Assembly: GCA_008690995.1 (NCBI GenBank)
Contig: VRMN01000014.1
Span: forward strand, 186,001 to 250,000
Direction of reading: 5' to 3'
DNA: 64,000 nt
Source: Porphyridium purpureum
Lineage: Eukaryota; Rhodophyta; Bangiophyceae; Porphyridiales; Porphyridiaceae
Part shown: one piece after another, positions 1 through 8,590 of the stretch
Layout: each line of letters begins with the position of its first letter
Position numbering within the stretch: position 1 is the first letter of the stretch
Made by a program: the position numbers and the translations under genes
The notes under the pieces: model-generated
What the model saw: only the letters and a program-made list of their open reading frames with translations
What the model was told of the DNA's origin: nothing
Databases searched by the model: none

Positions 1-371
1 ACAGAAAAAGGCGCGGAGGGCAGCTGCTGTCCGGCTGCGTCCACAGCCCGCGAGCCTCGTGGAACCCGCGCCCAGGTTGACTGTGCCGAGGTCGACACGG
101 TCCGTGTTACCAATGATGTGCCTTTTCACTCTCTGTTTTTTCTTCTCCTTTCTCCGAGCAAGACCTGACCGGCGAGTCCGGGCAGGCGCGTCGCCTTTTT
201 TATACCCTTTCTTCCGCCAGGGACAGCAAGGCACCAAGAAAAATAACGATGCAAATCATTGGCATTTCTGCGCACGTCTAGAGCGTTCTGGAACCTCTAG
301 AAGCTTCTACAAACGGTTCAACGGTCTACCGGTTTAACGGCTTACCGGTTTCGGATTAGCCGAACCGTTCT

Positions 372-2270
372 AAGCGACTGGGGTCGAACGGATGACAGTC
401 CCGCCGTGTTGTTCGGCAGCCCGGAAAACTCAGCCTGGGGGTCACCGTCGTCGTGCCCCGCAGCGAGGTATTGGGACAATCGTGCTCCGCGAAGGCGCGC
501 ACCGTCGAATGTGAACGATTGAAAAGGTTCGGCACATGGAACCCGATTCCAATCTCCTTTGAATCAGCGAGGCCGGACCCTTCGGCTACCTTTGTCAACG
601 CACATTTCATTTACGCAATGAAACACGCGGAGTGCGACGTCGACAAGAGGATTGCAAAGGTTCGACTGGTTGCGGCTGGCAACAATTTGCGCGATGTAGG
701 GGGCGCGCTAACTCATCAGGACGTGCCATACGCAGCCCCGGCAAGCCTCGCGTCACTTCGTGTCACCGTGGCGCTTGCGGCTGCTCGCGGGCACAGTGTG
801 GCAAAGCTAGACGTGACATCCGCATACCTACAGGTCCAACTCGGAGGGCCGCCGGTATTCGTTCGACTGCCGAAGGAGCTTCCCGAGTCGCGAGATGGAG
901 TATATAGGCTGGAGAAGGTGCTGTATGGCCTCGAGCGCTCTGGTGCGGACTTCATAGCGGAGACCTCGAAGAAGCTACAAGCCCAGGGATGGCGTGAGGT
1001 TGCTCAGTCGTTGTTCGTACGCGATAGCACCACACTGTTGGCATACGTTGACGACTTTCTTTTGACCGGAGAGCAAGAGAGTGTGCGGCGTGCGGCGTGC
1101 GATTTACAGACATTGTATGAGTTTGACAACGAGCCGGTTTTCTTGGAAGAAGATGCGCCACTCGTTTTCTTGGGAATAACTCTGCGACTGACCGCGGATT
1201 GGGTGCAGCTGGACCACACAGAGTATGCGCGCTACGCGTCACGGAACGCCTCTACGGGGCCCATGCGCAGGAAGGGACCGAGAACGTCCGACGTGGAGGC
1301 GGCCGTGGAGGAGTTCGAGGAGTCATTCGAAGATGACGGGCGAGCTCGCAAGGTCATTGGAGCTCTGCTTTGGCTTTCGCGTACAACTCGGCCGGATATT
1401 GCGCGTGCAACGGCGCGAGTCGCTTGCTCAAAAGACTCGAGGATTACGTGTTGTGTAACCCCAGCAGCGTGATTCGGTACCCCAGGCAACGAGTGATCGA
1501 CGGCAGTTGCCGCGTTATCGCGTTCAGTGACTCAGACTTCGCGGGCGATTCTGCTGCAAAAGCGCGCAGTACAAGCGGGGCTGCATTTTTCTTGGAATTG
1601 GGCGGCGCAAGGTATCTCGTGGACTGGTCGAGCGGGCTCCAGCGAGCTGTGTCCACAAGCTCAGCGGAGGCGGAGCTTGTGGCGTTAGCGTCGGCTTGCA
1701 AGAGAGTGTTCGCTGTCTTGGAATGTCTACCGGAGCAAGAAGGCACCAAGGTCGAGGTGCGTTCGGACAGTGCGGCGGCTTTGGGCGCCGTGCGCCGTGG
1801 ATGGTCTGCAAAACTCGCGCATGTGCGCAGGACGCAAAGGGTCTGTGTCTCGTGGCTTCACGATCTGGAGGAGCAGCAGGGCTTCATTTTCGTGTGGGTT
1901 CCTTCCTGGCGCAACGCCGCGGATATCTTAACCAAGAGCTGCGGTCCACTCGAATTCTTGCGTAAGATTGGGCTCTTTGAGAACGAACGGGTCTTTCGCA
2001 ACAAGCTAAGGGAAGCGGCGAACCCGGCTTCGATGGAGGCGCTGTACAATGGTTGGACCGTTTCGAATTGGCGACATAACGGTCCAGTGCCGCGCGGCCT
2101 ATGCGCGCACATCTGGCGGTTTCGGAGCCGTCCTCGCAACGGTCGGGTCGTGCAGAGTCCGTGGCCGGGTAGAAGGATCCACCTCGTCGCCCTGCGCTGC
2201 AAAGGCGCACGCCAGGCTGGCGGGGTGTATAAAAGTAACCCCACCCGACGGTCGTCGCGTGGTTAGTTTC
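372..2270 (+). mobile_element. Copia-type LTR retroelement fossil, pol 3' part (RT and RNase H)
   Basis: Fossil Ty1/Copia pol. The reverse transcriptase part covers about 530-1300, with the family pattern of a K..VRLVA-like start, the 'LDVTSAYLQ' segment and the 'AYVDDFLLTG' catalytic loop. RNase H covers about 1500-2000 and contains 'STSSAEAELVAL' and the closing 'ADILTK' motif typical of Copia. Gag, protease and integrase are not visible upstream, so the copy is 5'-truncated or lies partly outside the window. The stretch after about 2080, with a TATA-like 'GTATAAAAG' near 2226, may be part of a 3' LTR, but no partner LTR is present to confirm it. It looks broken (about two breaks). Age cannot be set without an LTR pair. 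Confidence 0.88.
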
Positions 2271-2399
2271 CTCACCAGAGAAGACGCAAGGAAGAGGAGT
2301 AGGAGATAAGGAGTGAACGGGTCGTCGGGTACAGACGAAGTTTAGACAACTCCCCGATTATTCCTTCACAGTATTCATCGATTATCTCAGTCCCACATT

Positions 2400-3055
2400 T
2401 TTCCTTGAAGAACTTGAAAGCAGGTCAAGACAAAGGTTGCGAAAGAAAAGCCACAGTTCAGAAATCAAGCAGCCATGCTACTATGGTGCATCTGAATGGC
2501 GCGCAGCTTTGGTCATACCTATCCCGCGGTCGTATCGTGCACATTTGAGTACGAAACGAAAAATAATCAAAGAAGAGCAACTGATTGTTTGAGTTGTGGG
2601 TTGTTTTCGTCAGGATACAGTCCAAAAGGATAAGGAATAGGTTATGTAAAGAGCAGTCAAAGCCGCATTTGACTGAACGGCGCGACATTCTGATTGGCTG
2701 CTTTGTGCTACGTTAACTGTAGGACGGCAATCGTAGAAAGGGCTTACTTTCAGCACAAAACGCCTTCAAATATCGGCACGAAGTGACTGTCGCATGAGCA
2801 AAAACGATTTTTGAAAGCTAATTTGTTTTTTTCTTCCCACGATATTTCTTCTTGATACCTGTCCGAGAGAGAAAACTTGAAACTGGTTTGATCAGCTTCG
2901 AGCTGGTCGTGCTCCTCCGTCGTTGCACACTACACTGCTCCACAAGAGTACGCCAATTTCTCTTAGGATCAGGTTCCAATCGGTCCCACCGTCATGCCAA
3001 TCTGTAACTCATCAACTTAGCTTACGGCGTAAGATGGGAGGTTAACCCATGACCT
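2400..3055. other. Intergenic stretch with nothing recognised
   Basis: Moderately AT-rich sequence between the Copia fossil and the large DNA transposon. I see no open frame with coding character, no RNA-gene signature and no clear repeat. The true left edge of the neighbouring transposon could lie anywhere near its right end, because no target-site duplication was found. Confidence 0.5.
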
Positions 3056-3084
3056 TGAAATTAGTCCCATGTTCTATCAATAGG

Positions 3085-3480
3085 TGTCTTTTAAAGGGTA
3101 TATACTGTACGGTTATAAGACGTATTCTGCACATTTATAGGGTGATTATGTACATTTACACAGGGTGTAGACATTATAACGGTAGAGTATGTATTACCGA
3201 TAGTACCTTATAAGTGTACAGATTAAGCATTATAAGCGTACAGTATATATTGATTTTCTACGCCTTACATTCGTACAGTACATGTGTGGAAGGAAATGTA
3301 TAAGTGTACAGGATAATTTTGCACACGTGTTTATGTGTACACGCCTGTCGTATATGCGTACAGTATATATGTACATATATGAATTATATCTGTCGATTAT
3401 ATTTGTACAGTGGATACATACACACAAGCCTTGCAACTGTCGCTTTATACTCGTACAATATACATGCACGTAACTACATA
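3085..3480 (+). repeat. Left subterminal repeat array of the DNA transposon
   Basis: AT-rich array of degenerate units of about 20 bp built on TTATAAG followed by TGTACA (clear copies include 'CCTTATAAGTGTACA' near 3208 and 'CATTATAAGCGTACAG' near 3229). It matches the reverse complement of the right-end array: by eye, 'AGGGTGATTATGTACATTTA' near 3140 aligns with the reverse complement of 15140-15165. Such arrays are the usual transposase-binding zones in CACTA-type elements (family knowledge). Short frames crossing it are repeat artefacts. Confidence 0.7.
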
Positions 3481-3539
3481 TGTAGACATACAACATTGGA
3501 GACTTGTGACGATACGGGCGAACGCCTAGCATTTCGGAA

Positions 3540-3790
3540 GCGGGCACGAAACGAACACGGAGTCACGGCAAGCACAGAGAAAAGACAACGGCTGTGCGAC
3601 ACGCACCGAACGAAGAAGATGCACGACAAGCACAGCGGAAAAACGACGGTCGTACGACATACGCAGAGAAGAAATGAAGAAGTAGCGCAAGCACAGAGAA
3701 TAGATGACATTCGAGCAGCAAGCACACACGAAACCCACATCAGTCGTACGACAAGTATCGAAGGAAGCCGAAGAATCACGACAAGAACGG
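3540..3790 (+). repeat. Degenerate ~60-bp tandem repeat inside left end
   Basis: The phrase 'CAAGCACAG' with A-rich flanks recurs at 3569, 3627 and 3688, with a weaker copy near 3719, so the spacing is about 58-61 bp and then about 31 bp. The stretch is purine-rich on the plus strand and contains 'CGTACGAC' twice. It lies between the subterminal array and the 3' end of the first gene. An open frame across it looks like low complexity rather than a gene. Confidence 0.5.
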
Positions 3791-3981
3791 AAGTATGATG
3801 AGAAGCGCATGTACATGGGAGTAAAACCAAAAGATTGGAGATGGTCAAGGGTTAGTCAGTCGTCCGTACGGAAATGCTCAAGAACAAGAGGAAGTACAGC
3901 GATGCACATCTGGTGCAAGCCAACATACCAAGCGTGTTACAGTCGCGCTCCCACTTTGTGCGAGGTGCCTCAACTCATCTG

Positions 3982-5964
3982 TCACATTAAAGCGTGCAAG
4001 TCGTCGACCGCCTCAAGACGTTTCTTGAGCTCATTTTCGTCGTCGGGACCGAGCGATACACGCGCACGCGAAGAAATGGTTGAGTCGCTGATTTGACCGC
4101 TCATATCCTCCAGCGTATGCATCAGTTCCATGTTCTTCTGTGCGGTACCGCGTTCGACCACTTGCAGTTTCATTCGCACCTGCTCGAGTTGCATGACGAC
4201 TTTCCCGTCGCTGGTCGGGACTTCACACGTCGTATTCGCGAACGCGGACCACTCGATTGCAGTGTCCCACGGCCATTCGATGGTTCTCTGCATGCCCATT
4301 TGTGCTCCGCGTGCGCGAACATATTCATCTCCATCGCTTTCTACTTGCGCGCTTCGGGACCCGGTATCCAACTGCAAGGTGTGCACCACAGCTCGCAGAA
4401 TTTCCATGCAGATAATCTCGTAGCGCATCAAGCAAACAATGGCTTCGCGTGACAAGCCGTGCGGCGATGCGCCGGAAGCTGTGGTCGCTGAATACGCTTG
4501 CAATGGCGTTGGAACTTGAGCTTGAAACCGTCCATGTGCCGTACGGCTTCGACACCAGAAAGGATTGACTGGCTTAGAGACACAGAGAGCAAGCATGCCG
4601 TGTACGATGACTTGTACAAGCTTCTGTCTCCATCGCATGACAATCTGGTCGCGCGACTCGAACAGGGTACGCACCTTGTGGTTCTCGATTGCCTTTGCAA
4701 TGGCCGGGTACCCGAACACTTCTTTCATGATCTCTGAAGTGCTATTCTGACCGGTGCCGGGATCCGCCTGAAAGGTGTAAAGAAACCTGTCGTACATAGT
4801 GTTTCTTGCGTGTCGCACCATGCCGTGCAGAACAGCTCGCACATTGAAGCGCAATCGTTGGAGTACTCCCTTAGCCGTATCCAGGTCGTTGTGCCTCTCC
4901 ATGAAGTTGTCTACACTTGTGCACAGCGAGGTACCTCCAGCCTTGAGCGCGTGCAGCAAGTCGAAAGACTCAAGATCGCGAATTGCAGTGCTGCGGGTAT
5001 TGGAGTCTGTGCTCCATATCATCCGCACAGTTTCAAAAAAGTATGTACTGGTGCCAGCGCATAAAGGCAAGAGTCCAGTGCGCAGCAGGTTACGCGTTGC
5101 GATGTCGCACGACGAATTACGTGACCGACGCAAGTGGCTCCTACTTTGCTCCATAGCCGTACTGTCGCACGGCTCCGTTTGCGTGTGAGCACCATCCATG
5201 CGCGCACCTGATGTTTCTTGCGACAGGCCGCCCGCCACATTTGGGTTACGACCCGTCCCGCCGCTCCAAAGACCCGTCAGTACGGTGTCGTCTTGTGGGG
5301 TACCCCTCTGAGTTACACAAGGTTGAACCGTCTCGCACTCAAGCTGGCTGTCCTGCGAGTCGCTAGCAAGATGCGGTGCCGCTGTCGCACTTGCACACTC
5401 CCTCTGCGCTTCTGCAGTGATCCTCGGTGCACATTCCGGAGATCCGCTGCCGCCCAACTTTGGCACAACACTTGCGATATCTTGCGGTGCCGCTGTCGCA
5501 TCTGCGCATTCTTCTTGCGCTTCCGCGTTGATCCTCAGAGCACCTTCCGGAGATCCGCAATTGCCAACCTTTGGCACGAGGCCTGTGTTTTCTTGCGGTG
5601 CCGCAACATCATCGGACGCATGGCTATCGTCATCAGTCTGGTTTGATTGTGATGATCTAGTTGTATCCGAGTGCGCGTTTGGTTCCTGTACAGGATTCGA
5701 GGGCAACAAACTTTCCCGAGACTGCAGTCCAACTGGGTCCGCCGTATCGCGCCGCAGCACTAGCATCCGCTGCGGTTTCTCCTTGTACGGCTCACATCGC
5801 TTCTCGACTGAAACCGTGCGGCTGGAAGAACTGCTGAAGTCTCCTCCACGCGTGCGCGCTTTCTTTTTCCGACCCGCCAAGCTCGCGCCAGCTTCTGCTG
5901 CCTTTTTCGACGGCCTGCGCGCACGCGTGCTCGAACCGGCAGCGCCATCGTGCCCCTGTTCCAT
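3982..5964 (-). CDS. Transposon-encoded protein of unknown function, repeat-rich N-terminal half
   Basis: About 660 codons from the first ATG (5964, context GGAAGATGG). The open frame extends upstream to 6057 without an ATG, through a 12-bp minisatellite encoding Arg-Arg-Gly-Arg units, so an upstream start or exon is possible. Residues about 1-80 are rich in Lys, Arg and Ser, suggesting nuclear localisation. Residues about 130-230 hold two diverged copies of a unit of about 40 residues (each with 'PKVGNCGSPE'- or 'PKLGGSGSPE'-like cores), followed by low-complexity sequence. The C-terminal half (about 320-660) is Cys-, Trp- and Leu-containing and looks globular, ending in a predicted helical stretch rich in Glu, Gln and Leu. 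I recognise no family. It is the leftmost gene of the element and is divergent from the PWWP gene. A role in transposition or repeat binding, like TNPA of CACTA elements, is only a guess. Confidence 0.7.
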   Translation of the reverse strand: MEQGHDGAAGSSTRARRPSKKAAEAGASLAGRKKKARTRGGDFSSSSSRTVSVEKRCEPYKEKPQRMLVLRRDTADPVGLQSRESLLPSNPVQEPNAHSDTTRSSQSNQTDDDSHASDDVAAPQENTGLVPKVGNCGSPEGALRINAEAQEECADATAAPQDIASVVPKLGGSGSPECAPRITAEAQRECASATAAPHLASDSQDSQLECETVQPCVTQRGTPQDDTVLTGLWSGGTGRNPNVAGGLSQETSGARMDGAHTQTEPCDSTAMEQSRSHLRRSRNSSCDIATRNLLRTGLLPLCAGTSTYFFETVRMIWSTDSNTRSTAIRDLESFDLLHALKAGGTSLCTSVDNFMERHNDLDTAKGVLQRLRFNVRAVLHGMVRHARNTMYDRFLYTFQADPGTGQNSTSEIMKEVFGYPAIAKAIENHKVRTLFESRDQIVMRWRQKLVQVIVHGMLALCVSKPVNPFWCRSRTAHGRFQAQVPTPLQAYSATTASGASPHGLSREAIVCLMRYEIICMEILRAVVHTLQLDTGSRSAQVESDGDEYVRARGAQMGMQRTIEWPWDTAIEWSAFANTTCEVPTSDGKVVMQLEQVRMKLQVVERGTAQKNMELMHTLEDMSGQISDSTISSRARVSLGPDDENELKKRLEAVDDLHALM

Positions 5965-6439
5965 CTTCCTAGAGTGCTCCTTCTGCCACTTCCTGCCCCG
6001 CCTCCTGCCCCGCCTCCTGCCCCGCCTCCTGCCCCGCCACCTTGTCGAACAACCCACACCTCCCGACTTCTGCTTCCTCTTCGCTTTCTTCCTTGATGCC
6101 GTGCGGCATGGATTTATAATTGTCTCTAGCTCTCGTTATGTAGCAAACCATACCTTTTGGAAGCGATTTTATGCAAACCGTGTGTGGGTCCAAAAATGGC
6201 GCGCTCAACAAGAAAAAGGGCGCGCTCGCAGAAAATGGATAGCGTACACTACTAAAAAGAGGGGTGTACACCATTTAAAACTTCTACAGTCTTATATGGT
6301 GAACCTTACGCGTGCCGCCCTGTATCCAAGGCGTACACTACTATTAGATGTGCACTCAGCACGCGTTGCATATAGCGTTTGACCTTGTTCGCATGAAAGG
6401 TGCAAGTGCTTGAGCGGGCAAGTGGAGGAGGCGGAATGA
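5965..6439. promoter_or_regulatory. Divergent promoter region between the unknown gene and the PWWP gene
   Basis: 475 bp between two divergent starts (5964 minus, 6440 plus). It contains the minisatellite next to the left gene and an AT-richer core (6110-6300) with TATA-like 'ATTTATAAT' near 6113 and 'CTTATATGG' near 6291. There is no coding character on either strand once the minisatellite is left out. Role inferred from position. Confidence 0.45.
5990..6046. repeat. 12-bp minisatellite (CCTGCCCCGCCT units)
   Basis: Four or more near-identical 12-bp units at the 5' edge of the unknown minus-strand gene. In that gene's frame they encode RRGR-type repeats, and in another minus-strand frame GQEA-type repeats. 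It makes the true start of that gene uncertain. Confidence 0.8.
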
Positions 6440-7321
6440 ATGAATGCGCCAAAGGCCGGCGACCAGGAGGCGGAAAGCATGGCCGATTTCGTGCTGCACA
6501 GCCTGGCAAACGGTGTAGCTCGCATAGCTACATCGCTGGAGAGGGCCGAAACCATCCTGGACAAATTGTTGCTTCTTGTGCAGGCACCTGACGACAGTGA
6601 TGAAGTCTATGAACGCGACGCGCAAGCACAGGTACCTGCGGTGCCGGCATCTGTGGTTACCGAAGGCAAAAGCGCGAAGCGCAAGCGCACTCCGGCCAAA
6701 GTCAGACGGACAAAGCGCGTACGCGTCGAGGACGAAGGATCTCGGGCTGCATCCGTGACGGATGCGTACGAAAGTCTAGTCAGCGGTACCGCAAAGACTG
6801 TTGGGTTAGAATCTTGTGTCGCGTCTTTGATCGTTTTATGCAAAGCTGAACAGCAGATATGGTGGCCTGCACGGGTGTATCTGGACGCACGTCAAATTCC
6901 TGTCGGCGTGAAGCGGTTGGATGCACGTCAGCATGCACGCGCACGTGGCCGCTTCTCGTTCGTTGCAGTACGGTACTTTCCCACTGACCGCAATGAGTGG
7001 GGGATCGTGCGCGTGACTCCAGAGAACATACTACCTTTGGAGGTTTTCATGGAGTACTCCGATGCGACTCGGCGAAGCAAGGTCATCCAGAAAACTCCCG
7101 TCGCCATGCGTGCGCGTTTTCATGAAGCGTTAGAGATCGCGTGCGCGGAGTTGCGGGTCAGATCTTCTGACGTACGTCAAAGCACGCACAATGAGGCACG
7201 AGCGAAGCGTGAATCGTTTGTTGGCTCTGTGCATATGGATCCGCAGAAGGGGATGGAACATCGTGCACACGAGCGTAAAGTGACTGAAAGTCAGTTTTCG
7301 TCGTCATCAAGTGAGCATTAA
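6440..7321 (+). CDS. PWWP-domain protein encoded by the DNA transposon
   Basis: 293 residues from an ATG at 6440. An ATG four bases upstream is in another frame. Residues about 15-50 form a likely amphipathic helix or coiled coil (heptad-like Leu/Ile/Val). About 65-100 is a Lys/Arg-rich stretch with 'KRKRT' and 'RRTKRVRV', a likely nuclear signal. About 133-235 reads as a PWWP domain: 'WWPARV' is the signature turn, 'FVAVRYF' and 'NEWGIVRV' are the next strands, 'ILPLE' follows, and a closing helix has 'FHEALEIACAEL'. PWWP domains bind methylated histone H3 (usually H3K36me) and DNA; that is family knowledge. The C-terminus is Ser-rich and disordered. It converges with the next gene (57 bp apart). 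A PWWP reader in a transposon could steer integration or shield the element's chromatin (inference). The domain call rests on motif reading, not a profile search. Confidence 0.75.
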   Translation: MNAPKAGDQEAESMADFVLHSLANGVARIATSLERAETILDKLLLLVQAPDDSDEVYERDAQAQVPAVPASVVTEGKSAKRKRTPAKVRRTKRVRVEDEGSRAASVTDAYESLVSGTAKTVGLESCVASLIVLCKAEQQIWWPARVYLDARQIPVGVKRLDARQHARARGRFSFVAVRYFPTDRNEWGIVRVTPENILPLEVFMEYSDATRRSKVIQKTPVAMRARFHEALEIACAELRVRSSDVRQSTHNEARAKRESFVGSVHMDPQKGMEHRAHERKVTESQFSSSSSEH

Positions 7322-7377
7322 ACGGGTACCCGTGCGAATCATTTACTCAGTTCATTTTGTCGTACGACTGGTACGCT

Positions 7378-8340
7378 TCATTTACCGTCCGCATTACTCT
7401 GATGTCTGTATTCAGCGCGTACGCGTCGTTCCTCTTGCGTGGTGCTTGACACAGCAGCTTGGACGCGTTCCACTGGCTCATCCACATTGTCCGCGATTGC
7501 TTGCGTACGCAGAGATGGTCGCATACGCCTCGGTACAGGTGCCTGTGGGTGACCATGTGACGAGGTCGCAACGCTGACCTCTTGATGATACCATGCATAT
7601 TCCCCTCCCTCCAAGCGACGTACGGGAACCCGACGCTGATTCACGAACTTGCACTTGACTACGTGGTCAACGCCGCCGTATTTTTGTAGGCACGTATGAG
7701 CCGCGTACGCGTCGAATTCGAAGGCCGGCGGATCATCCCAGCGATACTTTCTTTGGCCGTTCGGCAAAACGATTGCGTCTGTATCCCTCTTGAATAACTT
7801 GCAAGCTGTCCACTGGTGCTGTAACTGGCACCATGCCAACCACATGCGCTCGTCCATTTCGGGTGCCCGCAACGGTCCTTTTTCAGCGTACAACGTGTGC
7901 TCGAAGAGCGTCACCGAAAGGCCGGCGCATTCTCGTGCGAGTTCCCAAAACTCGTAGGCGTACACCAACCTCTTGTACTCAATATCGCTCATATTTATGA
8001 CGCTGTTGTCGCCGAACGGCTTCTCATTGAGCTTTCTGCCGTGATACTGGGGGTACCCCTCGGTGCTGCGATTTGGGGCTTGCAAGCGAGCAATGTCGTA
8101 CCCAGAAATCTTGTCCAATATATCTCTGAAGCGCACTCGCCACATTTGTCGTGCAACGTCTCTATCCTCGTACGAGATCAACTTCTCGTCACTTTCAGTC
8201 AAGCGAAAGAAACCACGCACCGCCGGCATGGAGTAAGCGCGTACGCGAGGCAGAAAGGACCCGACCAAATCTCGGTTCCATGTTCCGTACAGCGCTCGCT
8301 TCAAACCCGCGTCAGAATCGCTCCCACCCTCGCTACACAT
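7378..8340 (-). CDS. Transposon-encoded protein of unknown function (about 320 aa)
   Basis: First ATG at 8340; the open frame begins three codons earlier at GTG. It gives 320 residues. Visible traits: an acidic start (GGSDSD), a central Trp/Tyr-rich region (about 70-190) with 'MWLAWCQLQHQWTACKLF' as a strongly patterned helix, and a basic, low-complexity C-terminal quarter. The helix resembles 'VLWYAWCMLNHAYACN' in the divergent neighbour (8591-10627), where both have W-x-AWC-x-L-x-H. The two may therefore be distant paralogues (inference from one motif). The gene is 250 bp from that neighbour's start and shares its promoter. No known family recognised. Confidence 0.72.
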   Translation of the reverse strand: MCSEGGSDSDAGLKRALYGTWNRDLVGSFLPRVRAYSMPAVRGFFRLTESDEKLISYEDRDVARQMWRVRFRDILDKISGYDIARLQAPNRSTEGYPQYHGRKLNEKPFGDNSVINMSDIEYKRLVYAYEFWELARECAGLSVTLFEHTLYAEKGPLRAPEMDERMWLAWCQLQHQWTACKLFKRDTDAIVLPNGQRKYRWDDPPAFEFDAYAAHTCLQKYGGVDHVVKCKFVNQRRVPVRRLEGGEYAWYHQEVSVATSSHGHPQAPVPRRMRPSLRTQAIADNVDEPVERVQAAVSSTTQEERRVRAEYRHQSNADGK

Positions 8341-8590
8341 GACGTTCACCCGCCCTCACGACACCTTCAAGACCGCAGCCTCTATGCTTGCTCACGTACG
8401 TGTCCAGCCAGCCCCTTTTTCCCTGCTCTCGGCGCCGCCCACGAGATTGGCGATGTCATGACCAGCGAAGATTATACAACTCGGGTTCACGTGGACCGCT
8501 TTGCCTACCGACAACGTAAGAAAGAGAGATCGCGAAAGTGTGATCGCTGGAAATTTGCGCGCACGCGGAAGAAGCGGAGCTGTGCTTGAG
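8341..8590. promoter_or_regulatory. Bidirectional promoter inside the transposon
   Basis: 250 bp between divergent starts (8340 minus and 8591 plus). It contains a perfect CACGTACGTG palindrome near 8393 and a TATA-like 'GATTATACAAC' near 8470. The palindrome belongs to the CGTACG class enriched throughout the element, so it may be a binding site for an element-encoded protein (inference). Confidence 0.45.
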
